Source of the DNA: Chitinophagales bacterium
GTDB taxonomy: Bacteria; Bacteroidota; Bacteroidia; Chitinophagales; Chitinophagaceae
Reading direction: 5' to 3'
NCBI GenBank assembly: GCA_026936105.1
Contig: JAIXKI010000006.1
Coordinates: 16,947 to 80,946 of the forward strand
Length of the DNA stretch: 64,000 nucleotides
Both the position numbers and the translations under genes were made by a program. The notes below the pieces were generated by a model. The model saw only the letters and a program-made list of their open reading frames with translations. It was not told the origin of the DNA and did no database searches. Below, in pieces: positions 44,135 to 53,811 of this stretch (its first letter is position 1; each line of letters opens with the position of its first letter).

Positions 44135-46860
44135 CTTGAAAAGTATCTGGAGCGATTGATCCGGAGGTCCTGAAGCACAGAAGCTTTAGGGCTGATCGTA
44201 AAACTAAAGAACCGGTACAACCCCACCGGAGTAACATTAATAGACATTTGCCAGCAATGCATATCTCTTGAAATGGACATCTGGAAAGTTTGTATCCGGC
44301 GAGATGAAAAATCATAATAACCATTGGCACTGAAATTCCATTTCGGCGTCAGGCTGAAACTCCCGCTGAAACTGACATTGGAGCTGATGTTCCTTGTAAA
44401 TCCACTGTAGTCCGGTTTGAATTGCTGAGAAAAATATAGCGAATAGGAAAAACTTACCTGCCAGGGAATATTGAAATCAACAAACTCGGAAGGATTTTGC
44501 TGCATATAATCAAGAAGCCTTTGCTGATCTGCAATCAGCGTCGGATCATTCAATCGCTGCTGCACCTGTTTTTTCCTCTCCTCGTCTTTCTTGGGGTCTT
44601 TGGGCTTGCTGCTGAAACTGGTACTCATGGAAATACTTCCCGTAGTGAGGCGTCCCAATGTGAATTTCTTTGCTCCCTGCCAGGCATATTTCCCGATATC
44701 TCTTCCCCTGGAATCTACCTGGTATGGATCCAGTGTAGTGTTAGCCGATATATTTATTTTATTAAACAGATTGGTGCGGAAATAAAATTGAATAGGTGCC
44801 AGTTTCATTGAATCCGCAAAAAAATTATAACTGGTAGAAAAACCATACCCATCCACCAGTGTCACTTTTTTGATACCACCATCTGCCGTATCTTTTTTTG
44901 ATTTTACTTTCATCTCAAGGTTGTTATCCAGTTGAAAGGTCATTCCTCCATATTTTCCTTCGGAATAATGGCCGTACAGACTTCCTTCAAATTCTGAAAA
45001 CCGCACTTTGTATCCCGTAGTGTCCACTTGTGTAGTATAAAAATGCTGCCGGGAAAAATCAGGCTTGTAACTGAGCCCGATGGATGGTCGGATCACATGC
45101 CTTATTTTTTGGATTTTCGAATTTTTAAATTGATAAGTGCCATACAATGCAGTACTGAACGTCAACCCAAAAGCAGTGGAATGATCCATAAATATCCCTT
45201 TGGAAATGCTGGTATCCACTTTATGTGCAGCGTTGTTCCAGCTACGGCGGAATTTTTGTGCTATCCAGATCTGGCTGTAAGAAATGGAAGGAGAAATGAT
45301 GATCGCACCGCCAAGGATTGGTGGCAGGGATAATGAGATCGGGAAACTATGTTGCGCTCCCCACTGCATGGTGTCCAGCAATTGTTTGAAACGAAAAGCA
45401 GTGTCATAAAACGAAACCTGATTCCGGAATACTCCGTTGTAAGCCAATCCCAGTTTTTCATACCATTTCGGTGTTCCGGCCTGGTTTTTATTCTGGAAAG
45501 GATAAATAGTATTTACCGTAAAACCAATATTAGGCAGGCTCAAATTAATAAGATGAGTAAAATTATTCTGACTGTGATTTGCACTCATCGTCAGATTAAA
45601 AGGTTTGTCTTTCCATGTTTTTGAAAAAGATATGGAAGACCCCAACTGGTTTTGAAAGTTTCGCTGTGGATCGTTTGGAATAAGTTGATTAAACCTGGTT
45701 GAACCCGCATTCACATTGGCCGAAAAGGTCGTTCCGGGCCTTGCTTTTCCATCTACTGCATGCGACCAACTTATATTATAAGTATTCATTTTAAAATAAT
45801 CCGGGTCGCCTTTGAAATTACTTTTTGTGCTCTGCATACTAAAGGTAAAAGATCCGCTGTAACGGTATCTTTTTCTGTAGGTCGGGTTCACATTCAACGA
45901 CCACCCTCCATAAGAATAAATATTCCCATACAATTTTGCATCCCAATAGTCATTGATTACTTTGTAATAACCCAGCCCTTCCAAACCAAGCCCGTATTGT
46001 TCATTGGTGGCAAACTGAGGCGGCAACAAACCTGAATGCCGGCCCTGGCTCAACGGATAAAAACCAAAAGGGATATATATCGGTATGGGAACATCTTCAA
46101 ACTCGGGGTGGGCGGGGCCTGAAACTGCAAGCTTTTTATTTACCACTTTCAGTTTATTGGTGATAAAAGCGAAATGCGGATCATCCAGGTTGCAGGTAGT
46201 GAACATTCCTTTACGGATATAGATAATACTGTCATTTTCTTTTTTTATATCCTGGCCGTGAACAAACAGTTCCCCTTGCTGTGTCACCGTGTTCTTTGTG
46301 ATCCCCTTTTGCGTTTTGAAATTATACCAGATGGTATCGCTTCCGAATTCATTTTCGCCATCTTTAAAATGGGCATCTTCAAGCACCTCCCCGCTGCTGT
46401 CTTTACTGTTGACGGCAGTAACGATCTGTGTTTCCTGATCCAGCTCTACTTTCGGGGCGGTCAGTGTTGTGCTTTTATATTCAGTTTTTGTTTTGCCATA
46501 TAAAATTATTTGTTTGCCTTTGATCAATACCACAACCGAATCAGCAGCGTTATATTTTACCGGGGCGTCCAGGGCATCTTTTGAAACCTTCAGTGAAAAG
46601 GTATCTATACGCAGGCCGGAGATTATGGTATCTTTTGAAGGAACCGTGTCAGCAGGCATTAAAATTCTTTTATTATTTCTGATATTTCTGATCAATGCAG
46701 AATCAGAGGGGAGCGTATCGATGCAGTTCGTTAAGATATTGTAAAAAATATTTGAAGAAATATACCGGGCTGCTGATTCCGATGTTAAAACACATGAAAT
46801 CAGAACAGTCAATATTCCGCAAAACAGGTAATTTAGTTTAAATTTGCTCTGATATTTCAT
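44128..46860 (-). CDS. lptD: LptD-like lipopolysaccharide assembly outer-membrane protein
   Basis: In the LptDE complex LptD inserts LPS into the outer leaflet. The 910-residue protein has an OstA/LptA-like N-domain (about 95-260: VKYNAADSVVVLIKGKQIILYGKTKTEY, VELDQETQIVTA, DTIWYNFKTQKGIT), then IPIYIPFGFYPLSQGRHSGLLPPQ, the conserved start of the LptD barrel, then a long barrel of strands up to the end. This LptD organisation is the usual one in Bacteroidetes. A signal sequence precedes it (hydrophobic 9-28). It is divergent from the amidase-MCE-OstA genes, whose functions all lie in the envelope. Confidence 0.85.
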   Translation of the reverse strand: MKYQSKFKLNYLFCGILTVLISCVLTSESAARYISSNIFYNILTNCIDTLPSDSALIRNIRNNKRILMPADTVPSKDTIISGLRIDTFSLKVSKDALDAPVKYNAADSVVVLIKGKQIILYGKTKTEYKSTTLTAPKVELDQETQIVTAVNSKDSSGEVLEDAHFKDGENEFGSDTIWYNFKTQKGITKNTVTQQGELFVHGQDIKKENDSIIYIRKGMFTTCNLDDPHFAFITNKLKVVNKKLAVSGPAHPEFEDVPIPIYIPFGFYPLSQGRHSGLLPPQFATNEQYGLGLEGLGYYKVINDYWDAKLYGNIYSYGGWSLNVNPTYRKRYRYSGSFTFSMQSTKSNFKGDPDYFKMNTYNISWSHAVDGKARPGTTFSANVNAGSTRFNQLIPNDPQRNFQNQLGSSISFSKTWKDKPFNLTMSANHSQNNFTHLINLSLPNIGFTVNTIYPFQNKNQAGTPKWYEKLGLAYNGVFRNQVSFYDTAFRFKQLLDTMQWGAQHSFPISLSLPPILGGAIIISPSISYSQIWIAQKFRRSWNNAAHKVDTSISKGIFMDHSTAFGLTFSTALYGTYQFKNSKIQKIRHVIRPSIGLSYKPDFSRQHFYTTQVDTTGYKVRFSEFEGSLYGHYSEGKYGGMTFQLDNNLEMKVKSKKDTADGGIKKVTLVDGYGFSTSYNFFADSMKLAPIQFYFRTNLFNKINISANTTLDPYQVDSRGRDIGKYAWQGAKKFTLGRLTTGSISMSTSFSSKPKDPKKDEERKKQVQQRLNDPTLIADQQRLLDYMQQNPSEFVDFNIPWQVSFSYSLYFSQQFKPDYSGFTRNISSNVSFSGSFSLTPKWNFSANGYYDFSSRRIQTFQMSISRDMHCWQMSINVTPVGLYRFFSFTISPKASVLQDLRINRSRYFSSQ

Positions 46861-46937
46861 GAGGCAAGAAGCAAAAATAATTCTTTAGGAATTAAAGTAT
46901 TTGTAAAGATTATTACAACCCATTAAAGAAATCCGGT

Positions 46938-47900
46938 ATGATGAAAAGAACACTTTTGATCTTATTCTCTATTTCTGTTTCAATATCCCTTTTGTCTTTC
47001 ATACGCCATCCTTTGCGGCAGCCACTACCCCAAACACAGATCAAGACAGTCATTATTGATCCGGGTCATGGCGGAGATTTTCCCGGCGCCAGAGGCTCGT
47101 TTTCCAAAGAAGCAGATGTAAGTCTGGCTGTAAGTAAAAAATTGGGGGCTGCATTGCAGGAAGCTTTCCCGGACTTAAAGATTATTTTCACCAGGACCAC
47201 AGATGCCAATGCGGGAAATAAATCCAATTTGAAGGATGACCTTCGCTATCGTGCCGATCTTGCCAATTCTTCAGGAGGAGACCTGTTTATTTCCATCCAT
47301 TGCAACTCCACGATCCCATTAAGGCATAGAAAACTTATCGGATATAAAACGGCAACCGTGTATGTAGGTAAGGGTAAGAAAAGAAAAAAAGTAACCCGGA
47401 AGGTTCCTCAATACCGCCATTGGACAACACCCAATCCTGCCAGAGGTACCGAAACTTATATATGGGCTGCCAATAAAGATGAAGACAAGATCAATTCTGT
47501 GTCCAAAAACAATGAGTATTATGGTGAAATTGATTCCACTTCAAATATCACCATGCCGGACCCAAACGATCCGGCTGAAAAAGCAAGAATGCTGGTCTAT
47601 ACTCAGAAATATTTCCGGAAAAGCATCATGTTTGCAGATCTCATTGAACAGGGTTTCCGTGCACAGGGAAGAGTGGATCGCGGCGGCGTGAAACAAAGAA
47701 ATGATAAAGGGATATGGGTTTTGCAGGCTGCAGGCATGCCTAGTGTCCTGGTGGAGATCGGATTTATCTCAAATCCCGAAGAAGAGAAATACATTAATAG
47801 TGAAAAGGGACAAAACGAAATTGTCTCTAACATTGTAAACGCTTTTAAGATCTATAAGCAAAAAGTAGAGTCGAAAGGATCGGATTTACATACCAATTGA
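46938..47900 (+). CDS. N-acetylmuramoyl-L-alanine amidase (Amidase_3)
   Basis: This zinc enzyme cleaves the bond between MurNAc and L-Ala in peptidoglycan. The 320-residue protein has a signal/anchor (about 1-21) and the Amidase_3 zinc ligands: His44 in DPGHGG, Glu58 in SKEAD and His121 in ISIHCNS, plus the catalytic Glu near 275 in LVEIGFISNPEEE. A lysine-rich insertion (GKGKKRKKVTRK, about 147-158) lies after the second strand, as in Bacteroidetes AmiC-type enzymes. It is the first gene of a plus-strand envelope group (MCE and OstA-like genes follow). Confidence 0.9.
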   Translation: MMKRTLLILFSISVSISLLSFIRHPLRQPLPQTQIKTVIIDPGHGGDFPGARGSFSKEADVSLAVSKKLGAALQEAFPDLKIIFTRTTDANAGNKSNLKDDLRYRADLANSSGGDLFISIHCNSTIPLRHRKLIGYKTATVYVGKGKKRKKVTRKVPQYRHWTTPNPARGTETYIWAANKDEDKINSVSKNNEYYGEIDSTSNITMPDPNDPAEKARMLVYTQKYFRKSIMFADLIEQGFRAQGRVDRGGVKQRNDKGIWVLQAAGMPSVLVEIGFISNPEEEKYINSEKGQNEIVSNIVNAFKIYKQKVESKGSDLHTN

Positions 47901-48020
47901 TATTCACACCGCAGGGAACTATCAAAATAATTTTTTAATTTGGCAGCAAGTAACCGTAAATCCACGCAAGTGTTTCGTGTACCTGAATAACCGGAAAAAC
48001 GGCACCAGAAAATCAAGAGA

Positions 48021-49013
48021 ATGAAGATCAGCAATGAAACGAAAGTCGGCGTACTGACAGTAGTGTCCATCACCCTTCTGATTATCGGGTTTAACTTTTT
48101 AAAAGGCAAAGATGTTTTTAATAAACAAAAAAAGATCTATGCGATCTTTTCTGATCTGGGCTCGCTGGAAAAATCAAATGACGTTAAGATCAATGGCCTC
48201 CCTATCGGAAAGGTTTACGATTTCAATGCTAAAGATAAAGAAGTGAGCGGCATCGTGGTTACCATCACATTGACCAAAGACGTGAACATTCCTGATAATT
48301 CCCAGGCGTATATATCTGCGCCACTGATTGGCGCTTCCTATATCATTATAGAAAAAGGAAACTCTCATACCTCGCTGAAGCCCGGCGATACGCTGCAAAC
48401 AAGGGTAGATTCAGGATTATTGGGAGATGTAAAAGCACAGATGAACCCGACTTTATTAAAAGTGCGTACCGCTATTGATTCCCTTACTTCTGTTTTTAGA
48501 AATATCAATAAGCTTTTAGACTCGGACACAAAAGGCAACCTGCAGGAAACAATCAGTAACCTGAAGGACCTGAGTGATTCTTTGAAGTCATTACTGGGGA
48601 GTAAGTCAAGCCCGCTGGTAAAATCGCTGAACAATATCAGCTCTATTACAGAAAATCTTAAGAATAATAATGACAGCATCACCGCTACCATCAGCAATAC
48701 CAGGAAACTAACAGAGAAACTGTCAAATCTTGATCTGCAGCAAACGATAGATTCCATTCACACTGTTCTTACAGATCTGAAAGCTACCATGAACAAGATC
48801 ACGAACGAAAATGGAACCCTGGGCGCATTGATGAGTAATAAAGAACTTTATAATAAGATCAATGATGCCGTTCTTTCCGCAGAAATATTAATGGACGACA
48901 TAAGAGTGCATCCCAAACGTTATCTGGGCAATATGATTTTTAACAGAAAAGATAAAACAGGGCCCTTAACTTCACCGGCAGAAAAAGATACTCTTCCTTC
49001 AAAGAGTAATTAA
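48021..49013 (+). CDS. MCE/MlaD-family lipid-transport protein
   Basis: The 330-residue protein has one N-terminal transmembrane helix (about 10-28, VGVLTVVSITLLIIGFNFL), an MCE domain at about 38-118 (IYAIFSDLGSLEKSNDVKINGLPIGKV, AYISAPLIGASYIIIEKG) and a long helical tail (about 150-290) rich in Leu/Asn/Ser, typical of the periplasmic part of Mla-type proteins. Such proteins form hexamers that carry phospholipids between the membranes. An ABC permease/ATPase pair is not in the window. Its stop overlaps the next start by one base (TAATG), so translation is coupled to the OstA-like gene. Confidence 0.85.
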   Translation: MKISNETKVGVLTVVSITLLIIGFNFLKGKDVFNKQKKIYAIFSDLGSLEKSNDVKINGLPIGKVYDFNAKDKEVSGIVVTITLTKDVNIPDNSQAYISAPLIGASYIIIEKGNSHTSLKPGDTLQTRVDSGLLGDVKAQMNPTLLKVRTAIDSLTSVFRNINKLLDSDTKGNLQETISNLKDLSDSLKSLLGSKSSPLVKSLNNISSITENLKNNNDSITATISNTRKLTEKLSNLDLQQTIDSIHTVLTDLKATMNKITNENGTLGALMSNKELYNKINDAVLSAEILMDDIRVHPKRYLGNMIFNRKDKTGPLTSPAEKDTLPSKSN

Positions 49014-50668
49014 TGGATCGTAACAAGTTTTTTAAGTCATTGCCTCTTTGGAGTATCCTGTTTATTCCATTCGTTTGCCTTGCACAGGCTTCAACGCAAA
49101 ATGTAAATGGGGAAGGAAAAAGCAAAGGGGATTCCACAGAAATCGTAGAAATATTGCCGGGCAGTAAAAAATTAGAGCTGCGCAGGGTGGACGATTCCAC
49201 CACTTTGCAGATCCTGGCAGGAAACGTAAAATTAAAACAGGGAAAAACTTTATTTTTCTGCGACAGTTGTGTGATCAACAACCGTACCCGCATTTTCGAA
49301 GCATTCGGCCATGTTCACATCAACGATTCGGATACATCCGATGCATGGTCCGATTATTTGCAATATCTGTCCGATAAAAAAATTGCATATCTCAAAGGAA
49401 ATGTAAAACTCACCAGCGGAAAAGGAGTGTTGACCACACCCGATTTGGAATACGATGTGGACACCAAGATCGCCATTTACACTCACGGAGGCAAACTGGT
49501 GAATGAAAACAAAACGGTCCTGACGAGCAAAGAAGGTTATTATTATACGGACCTTAAAGATGCTTATTTCAAAAAAGATGTGGTTCTCAAAGACCCGGGA
49601 TTTGACCTGAGAACAGATTCACTTCTTTTCAATACGGAAAATGAAACCGCCCGTTTCATTGCTTATACTTTCATTAAAGACAGTACCGGCCGGACCATCG
49701 AGACTACCGAAGGAACTTATAATATCAAGTCCGGAATTGCAAGCTTTGGTAATCATCCGAAAATCAGGGATGGCAATCTGTTTGTTACAGGTGGGCAGGT
49801 AGATAACAACGACAGCACCGGAGTGATTCTGATCACAGGCAAAGGATCCATGATAGATACGGTTGAAGGTCGTTCCGTTTTTGGAGATGAGATCACCATT
49901 AATAAGAAGACCAATACTTTTTTAGCAACAAAAAGACCATTAATGATTGTCAGGCAGGACAAAGATTCAATTTATATCACCGGCGACACTCTTTTCTCGG
50001 CACGTTTAAGCGATCTGCAAAGAAGGAAAGATTCACTGCAAACAGATACCCTTCAGGGAAAGAAGGTGATCAACATAAAAGATAGTACCGGCAAGGACAG
50101 CGCTAACCGTTACTTCGTGGCTTTTCACAATGTGAAGATATATTCCGATTCCATGCAAGCTGTTTGCGACAGTATGTTTTATTCTTTCCAGGACTCCGTT
50201 TTCCGGTTATTCACCGGCCCGGTAGTGTGGTCCAAAGAAAGCCAGATCACCGGCGACACCATCTTATTGTTTACAAAAAATAAAAAAGCAGATCACCTAA
50301 AAGTGTTTGAAAACAGTTTACTGATCAATAAAGTTCAACCAGAGATTTATAATCAGATCAGGTCTTCAAGAATGGATGGTTACTTTGTGGATGGTTCCAT
50401 TGATTCGGTCCGGGCCAGCGGGTTTGCTGAATGCATTTACTACATTCAAAATGAAGACAGCTCTTTTACCGGCATCAACCAATCTCAATCGGATATGCTG
50501 GATATTTACTTCTTAAAATCGGAACTGGACAAAGTGGTTTTCAGGAGTGAGGTTACCGGGACCATCTGGCCAATGAATCAAAAAAAACCGGAAGAAATGC
50601 GGCTGGCAAATTTCAAATGGCTTGAATCCAAAAGGCCAAAAAACAAAGAGGAACTAATAGAGAACTGA
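49013..50668 (+). CDS. OstA/LptA-like periplasmic protein
   Basis: The 551-residue protein has a signal peptide (about 1-25) and several OstA/LptA-type repeated strands: VKLKQGKTLFFCDSCVINNRTRIFEAFGHVHI, KIAYLKGNVKLTSGKGVLTTPDLEYDV, NKTVLTSKEGYYYTDLKDAYFKKDVVL, that is, the [YL]-x-[GDA]-[NK]-V-x-L pattern of the beta-jellyroll bridge for lipopolysaccharide. It is more than twice the length of LptA, as in Bacteroidetes. Its role is probably LPS carriage across the periplasm to LptD encoded divergently. It is translationally coupled to the MCE gene. Confidence 0.8.
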   Translation: MDRNKFFKSLPLWSILFIPFVCLAQASTQNVNGEGKSKGDSTEIVEILPGSKKLELRRVDDSTTLQILAGNVKLKQGKTLFFCDSCVINNRTRIFEAFGHVHINDSDTSDAWSDYLQYLSDKKIAYLKGNVKLTSGKGVLTTPDLEYDVDTKIAIYTHGGKLVNENKTVLTSKEGYYYTDLKDAYFKKDVVLKDPGFDLRTDSLLFNTENETARFIAYTFIKDSTGRTIETTEGTYNIKSGIASFGNHPKIRDGNLFVTGGQVDNNDSTGVILITGKGSMIDTVEGRSVFGDEITINKKTNTFLATKRPLMIVRQDKDSIYITGDTLFSARLSDLQRRKDSLQTDTLQGKKVINIKDSTGKDSANRYFVAFHNVKIYSDSMQAVCDSMFYSFQDSVFRLFTGPVVWSKESQITGDTILLFTKNKKADHLKVFENSLLINKVQPEIYNQIRSSRMDGYFVDGSIDSVRASGFAECIYYIQNEDSSFTGINQSQSDMLDIYFLKSELDKVVFRSEVTGTIWPMNQKKPEEMRLANFKWLESKRPKNKEELIEN

Positions 50669-50749
50669 GATCATTCTCTTTAAAAAGGGTACACTACCCC
50701 CACTACCTGGTTTTTTATTATCCTCTGCCCTCGCTTTTATCTTGCCAGG

Positions 50750-51214
50750 CTGATAGTGATTTTTTCATTCCCAAAACTTCCTTTCAAACACCGTGGCATC
50801 ACAAAAAACGGAATGCCCTTTTTCCATAAAAAGGGCGCCAGTGCTGTACACAACTCATTTGTAGTTTATCCATATCCAACTGTCCGGAAAGAAAACTGCG
50901 CCGGCTTCCGACAATATCTTTGTTCTTTATTTGTTCATTAGGCATTAACTATACCCCACAGATCATCTGAATCTGCCAGTTACCATTGAGTTGCTCTATG
51001 AGCATAGCATCGCTGATGCGATAATAGGATTTTAATACCTGCAATTACCCCCTTTACATCAAACCAGGGTCTGCAACCTTTACCGCTGATACGATGATTG
51101 AGCGCTTTGATGTCTTTAACCAGGAATGGCCCGGTTTAATTGACCAAGAGAAATATTATAAAAAGCGGTTAACTGTAAATCTTGGGAACACTCGAATAAT
51201 AAATTTCGGTACAT
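50750..51214 (-). pseudogene. Decayed DDE transposase
   Basis: Three frames must be joined to read the product. From ATG 51214: MYRNLLFECSQDLQLTAFYN, then LGQLNRAIP; frameshift; FLVKDIKALNHRISGKGCRP, WFDVKGVIAGIKI; frameshift; YYRISDAMLIEQLNGNWQIQ, MICGV (stop at 50949). Further on come NKDIVGSRRSFLSGQLDMDK, LQMSCVQHW and FCDATVFERKFWE. The order IPF...G-x-G-C-x-P-W-F-D-V-K-G...SD-x-x-L-I-E-x-L-N-x-x-W-x-x-Q...C-G...DATVFE matches Bacteroidetes DDE transposases, with the first catalytic Asp in DAT. No terminal inverted repeats were identified. The two plus-strand open frames over this interval are shadows. Confidence 0.8.
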
Positions 51215-51448
51215 GTGAAAAGAGTTTCGCTGCCCCGTTTTGCGCATTTAATATGCCATTGCGGGATTTTTGTTACAACGAATTCTTCACAAACAAGCCA
51301 CCAGTGTGAATTACAGATTTTCAGAGCGGTCTTACTTACAGCATCTCATGATCTGAAGAAAAGTTATCCCACTTTCATCAACATGATCTTCAAAATAAAT
51401 TTTATTAATTCTATTACTTGATTATCTTACTTTATAAATCAATCCTGC

Positions 51449-52777
51449 TTGTCAACAGAAAGCACTGAAGAAGGACTGAAACGGGTCATCGGCGTACCCG
51501 GGCTTACCCTTTCTATCATCAATGGCATCGTTGGTGCCGGCATCTTCGCCCTGCCCGGTATTGTCGGCGGTTCCTTAGGAGCTTTCGGAATCTTTGCTTA
51601 CGTCTTTTGTGGCATCATGCTCGCATCCATCATGCTTTGCTATGCAGCAATAGGAAGCAAGGCAACATCAAGCGGCGGTTCTTATTCTTATGTTGAAAAT
51701 AGTTTGGGTGATTTTCCGGGATACCTCGTCAACTGGCTCTACTTCTTTGGCTGGGGCATAGTAGGCAGCGCTGCCCTGATGAATATTTTAGCTGATTCTC
51801 TTGCGGTCATGTTCCCTTTATTCAATGAAGCATTTTATCGTGGTCTTCTCTTTTTATTTCTAACCGGCCTGATGATCACCGTCAATGTATTTGGCGCAAA
51901 ACTATCAGTGGGTATCGTGAAGCTGATCACCATCATCAAACTGATCCCGCTTTTCGGGATCATTATTCTCGGCTTCAGTTATATTGACACTGCTAATCTT
52001 CACTGGGATCACTTGCCTTCAACCGCTGTATTCAGTAATACGGCTCTTGTTTTGTTTTTCGCTTTTGCCGGTTTTGAAACTTCACTCGGCGCCAGCGGCG
52101 AGATAAAAAATTCCAAACGCACCGTCCCGCTCAGCCTTCTGATGGGAGGGCTTTTCGTTTTGATCATTTATTTGCTTCTGCAAACCATAGCCCAGGGTAT
52201 TCTGGGATCGCAGATGGCTCAATTCAAAGATGCTCCATTGGCCGAAGTGGCTGACAGGATCATCGGGCCTGCAGGAGCAACCATCCTTCTGGTATGTGTA
52301 GCCATTTCCTGTTTTGGCAACGTTACGTTAGACATTCTATGCACGCCACGCTCCTTGTTTGCCGGAGCCAACAACGGATCCTTACCCAGATTCTTAGGTA
52401 AAGTGCATCCGAAATTTTCCACACCCTACTTTGCAGTGATCACTTATGGCACACTGATCTTTATCTTATCCATTTCCGGAGGATTCAGACAACTCGCCAT
52501 CATGGCAAGCGCCTGCATCCTGATCGTCTATCTTGCAGTGATCCTGGCCACCATAAAACTGAAATTAAAAGAAGAAGAAAAAGGCAAAGGCTCATTTAAG
52601 ATCCCCGGAGGTATCGTAATTCCTTTGATAGGCGTAGCCTCCATAGTTTGGGTGTTGACAAGCCTGGGAAAACGTGAAATTCTTTCCACTCTTTTATTCA
52701 TTCTGATCATAAGCTTCATGTACCTGCTTACCAAATGGACAAAGCCAAAGATCAAATCTTCTGCATTGCCCGAATAA
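51449..52777 (+). CDS. APC-family amino acid permease
   Basis: The 442-residue inner-membrane protein has 12 hydrophobic helices and the APC signature: TLSIINGIVGAGIFALPGIVGG in the first helix (G[AVS]GIF motif), the helix-6 segment FAFAGFETSLGASGEIKNSKRTVP and conserved Gly/Pro positions. It should import an amino acid by proton symport or exchange; substrate is unclear. The start is TTG at 51449 because no ATG lies before the conserved first helix. The closest upstream region is the decayed transposase. It is flanked by no metabolic partner. Confidence 0.85.
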   Translation: MSTESTEEGLKRVIGVPGLTLSIINGIVGAGIFALPGIVGGSLGAFGIFAYVFCGIMLASIMLCYAAIGSKATSSGGSYSYVENSLGDFPGYLVNWLYFFGWGIVGSAALMNILADSLAVMFPLFNEAFYRGLLFLFLTGLMITVNVFGAKLSVGIVKLITIIKLIPLFGIIILGFSYIDTANLHWDHLPSTAVFSNTALVLFFAFAGFETSLGASGEIKNSKRTVPLSLLMGGLFVLIIYLLLQTIAQGILGSQMAQFKDAPLAEVADRIIGPAGATILLVCVAISCFGNVTLDILCTPRSLFAGANNGSLPRFLGKVHPKFSTPYFAVITYGTLIFILSISGGFRQLAIMASACILIVYLAVILATIKLKLKEEEKGKGSFKIPGGIVIPLIGVASIVWVLTSLGKREILSTLLFILIISFMYLLTKWTKPKIKSSALPE

Positions 52778-52951
52778 AATTTTTAACCCCAGACTTATTC
52801 CCTGGTCCCTGAAACCGGCTCATTCTCAGGCAATAATATCACCGCTCCGGCGTTTAATAGCGTGGAGAAAAGCTATAATTCTTCGCCTTTAGTTTGTAGT
52901 TTAGCATAACAAATTATCCTTGAAAACATTATATCAATAATTTTTGTATCC

Positions 52952-53743
52952 ATGAATGCGGGAAAACCACTTATGAGATCACTTTCACTAAGCCGGATCA
53001 TTCTTCTTGTTCTGCTGCCTGCAATCCTTTTTTCATGTAATAAACAAACGCTTGAAGATTTTCAGAATGAACCTTTAAGCGACTACATGCCCTTGCAGGT
53101 TGGCAAATACATTACCTACCGGGTGGATTCGTTAATCTTTACCAATTTCGGACGTGATGAGGAAACACACAGTTACCTGGTCAAACATGTAATAGATGCA
53201 CAAATAACCGACAACCTGGGCAGGCCTGCATTCAGGGTCTTTCGTTATACCAATGATGTTGATGGCTCAGGCCGATGGGAACCGACAGGCAGTTATTCCA
53301 TCACTCCTTTGAAAGACAGGATCGAAGTAACGGAAGACAATCTCCGTTTTATCAAACTGCTTCTGCCCTTGTCCGACAAGACCACCTGGAAGGGTAATAA
53401 ATTTCTTGGACCAAGTCCATACAACACTCTTTTCAGCTTCAGCAATGATGATGATATGCAGGACTGGGATTATCAATACAACATGGATGATACCAACTTC
53501 AGTTACGATGGAAAGAGCTATAGCGATGTCTGCACCGTAGAAGAGGCTGATGAATCTTTCAACGTGCCTATTAACAATCCCGGCGCTTACGCATCATACA
53601 CTAAGGCTGAAGAAAAATATTCGAAAGGAATCGGTTTGATCTACCGTGATTATTCAATGTGGGAATACCAGCCCAATACCGGAAGCAGCGGAGGCTACCG
53701 TGTTGGCTTTGGCATCAAAATGTGGATGGTTGACCATAATTGA
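52952..53743 (+). CDS. Outer-membrane or periplasmic lipoprotein of unknown function
   Basis: The 263-residue protein starts MNAGKPLMRSLSLSRIILLVLLPAILFSC, with a lipobox ending LFSC, so it is a lipoprotein. ATG 52973 (MRSLSL) is an equally possible start. The mature part begins NKQTLEDFQNEPLSDYMPLQVGKYITYRVDS, a phrase shared with other Bacteroidetes lipoproteins of beta-sandwich type. It may be in one unit with the subtilase gene 68 bases downstream. Confidence 0.7.
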   Translation: MNAGKPLMRSLSLSRIILLVLLPAILFSCNKQTLEDFQNEPLSDYMPLQVGKYITYRVDSLIFTNFGRDEETHSYLVKHVIDAQITDNLGRPAFRVFRYTNDVDGSGRWEPTGSYSITPLKDRIEVTEDNLRFIKLLLPLSDKTTWKGNKFLGPSPYNTLFSFSNDDDMQDWDYQYNMDDTNFSYDGKSYSDVCTVEEADESFNVPINNPGAYASYTKAEEKYSKGIGLIYRDYSMWEYQPNTGSSGGYRVGFGIKMWMVDHN

Positions 53744-53811
53744 TGACGGTGCATAATTACAATCCGGAATTACCCTATCTAAATGATTTAACAGCATAAA
53801 TCCACACCGGG

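Noticed and set aside
51094..51309. 71-residue plus-strand open frame
   Set aside because: The minus strand of this interval reads as a decayed transposase, so the plus-strand frame is a shadow.
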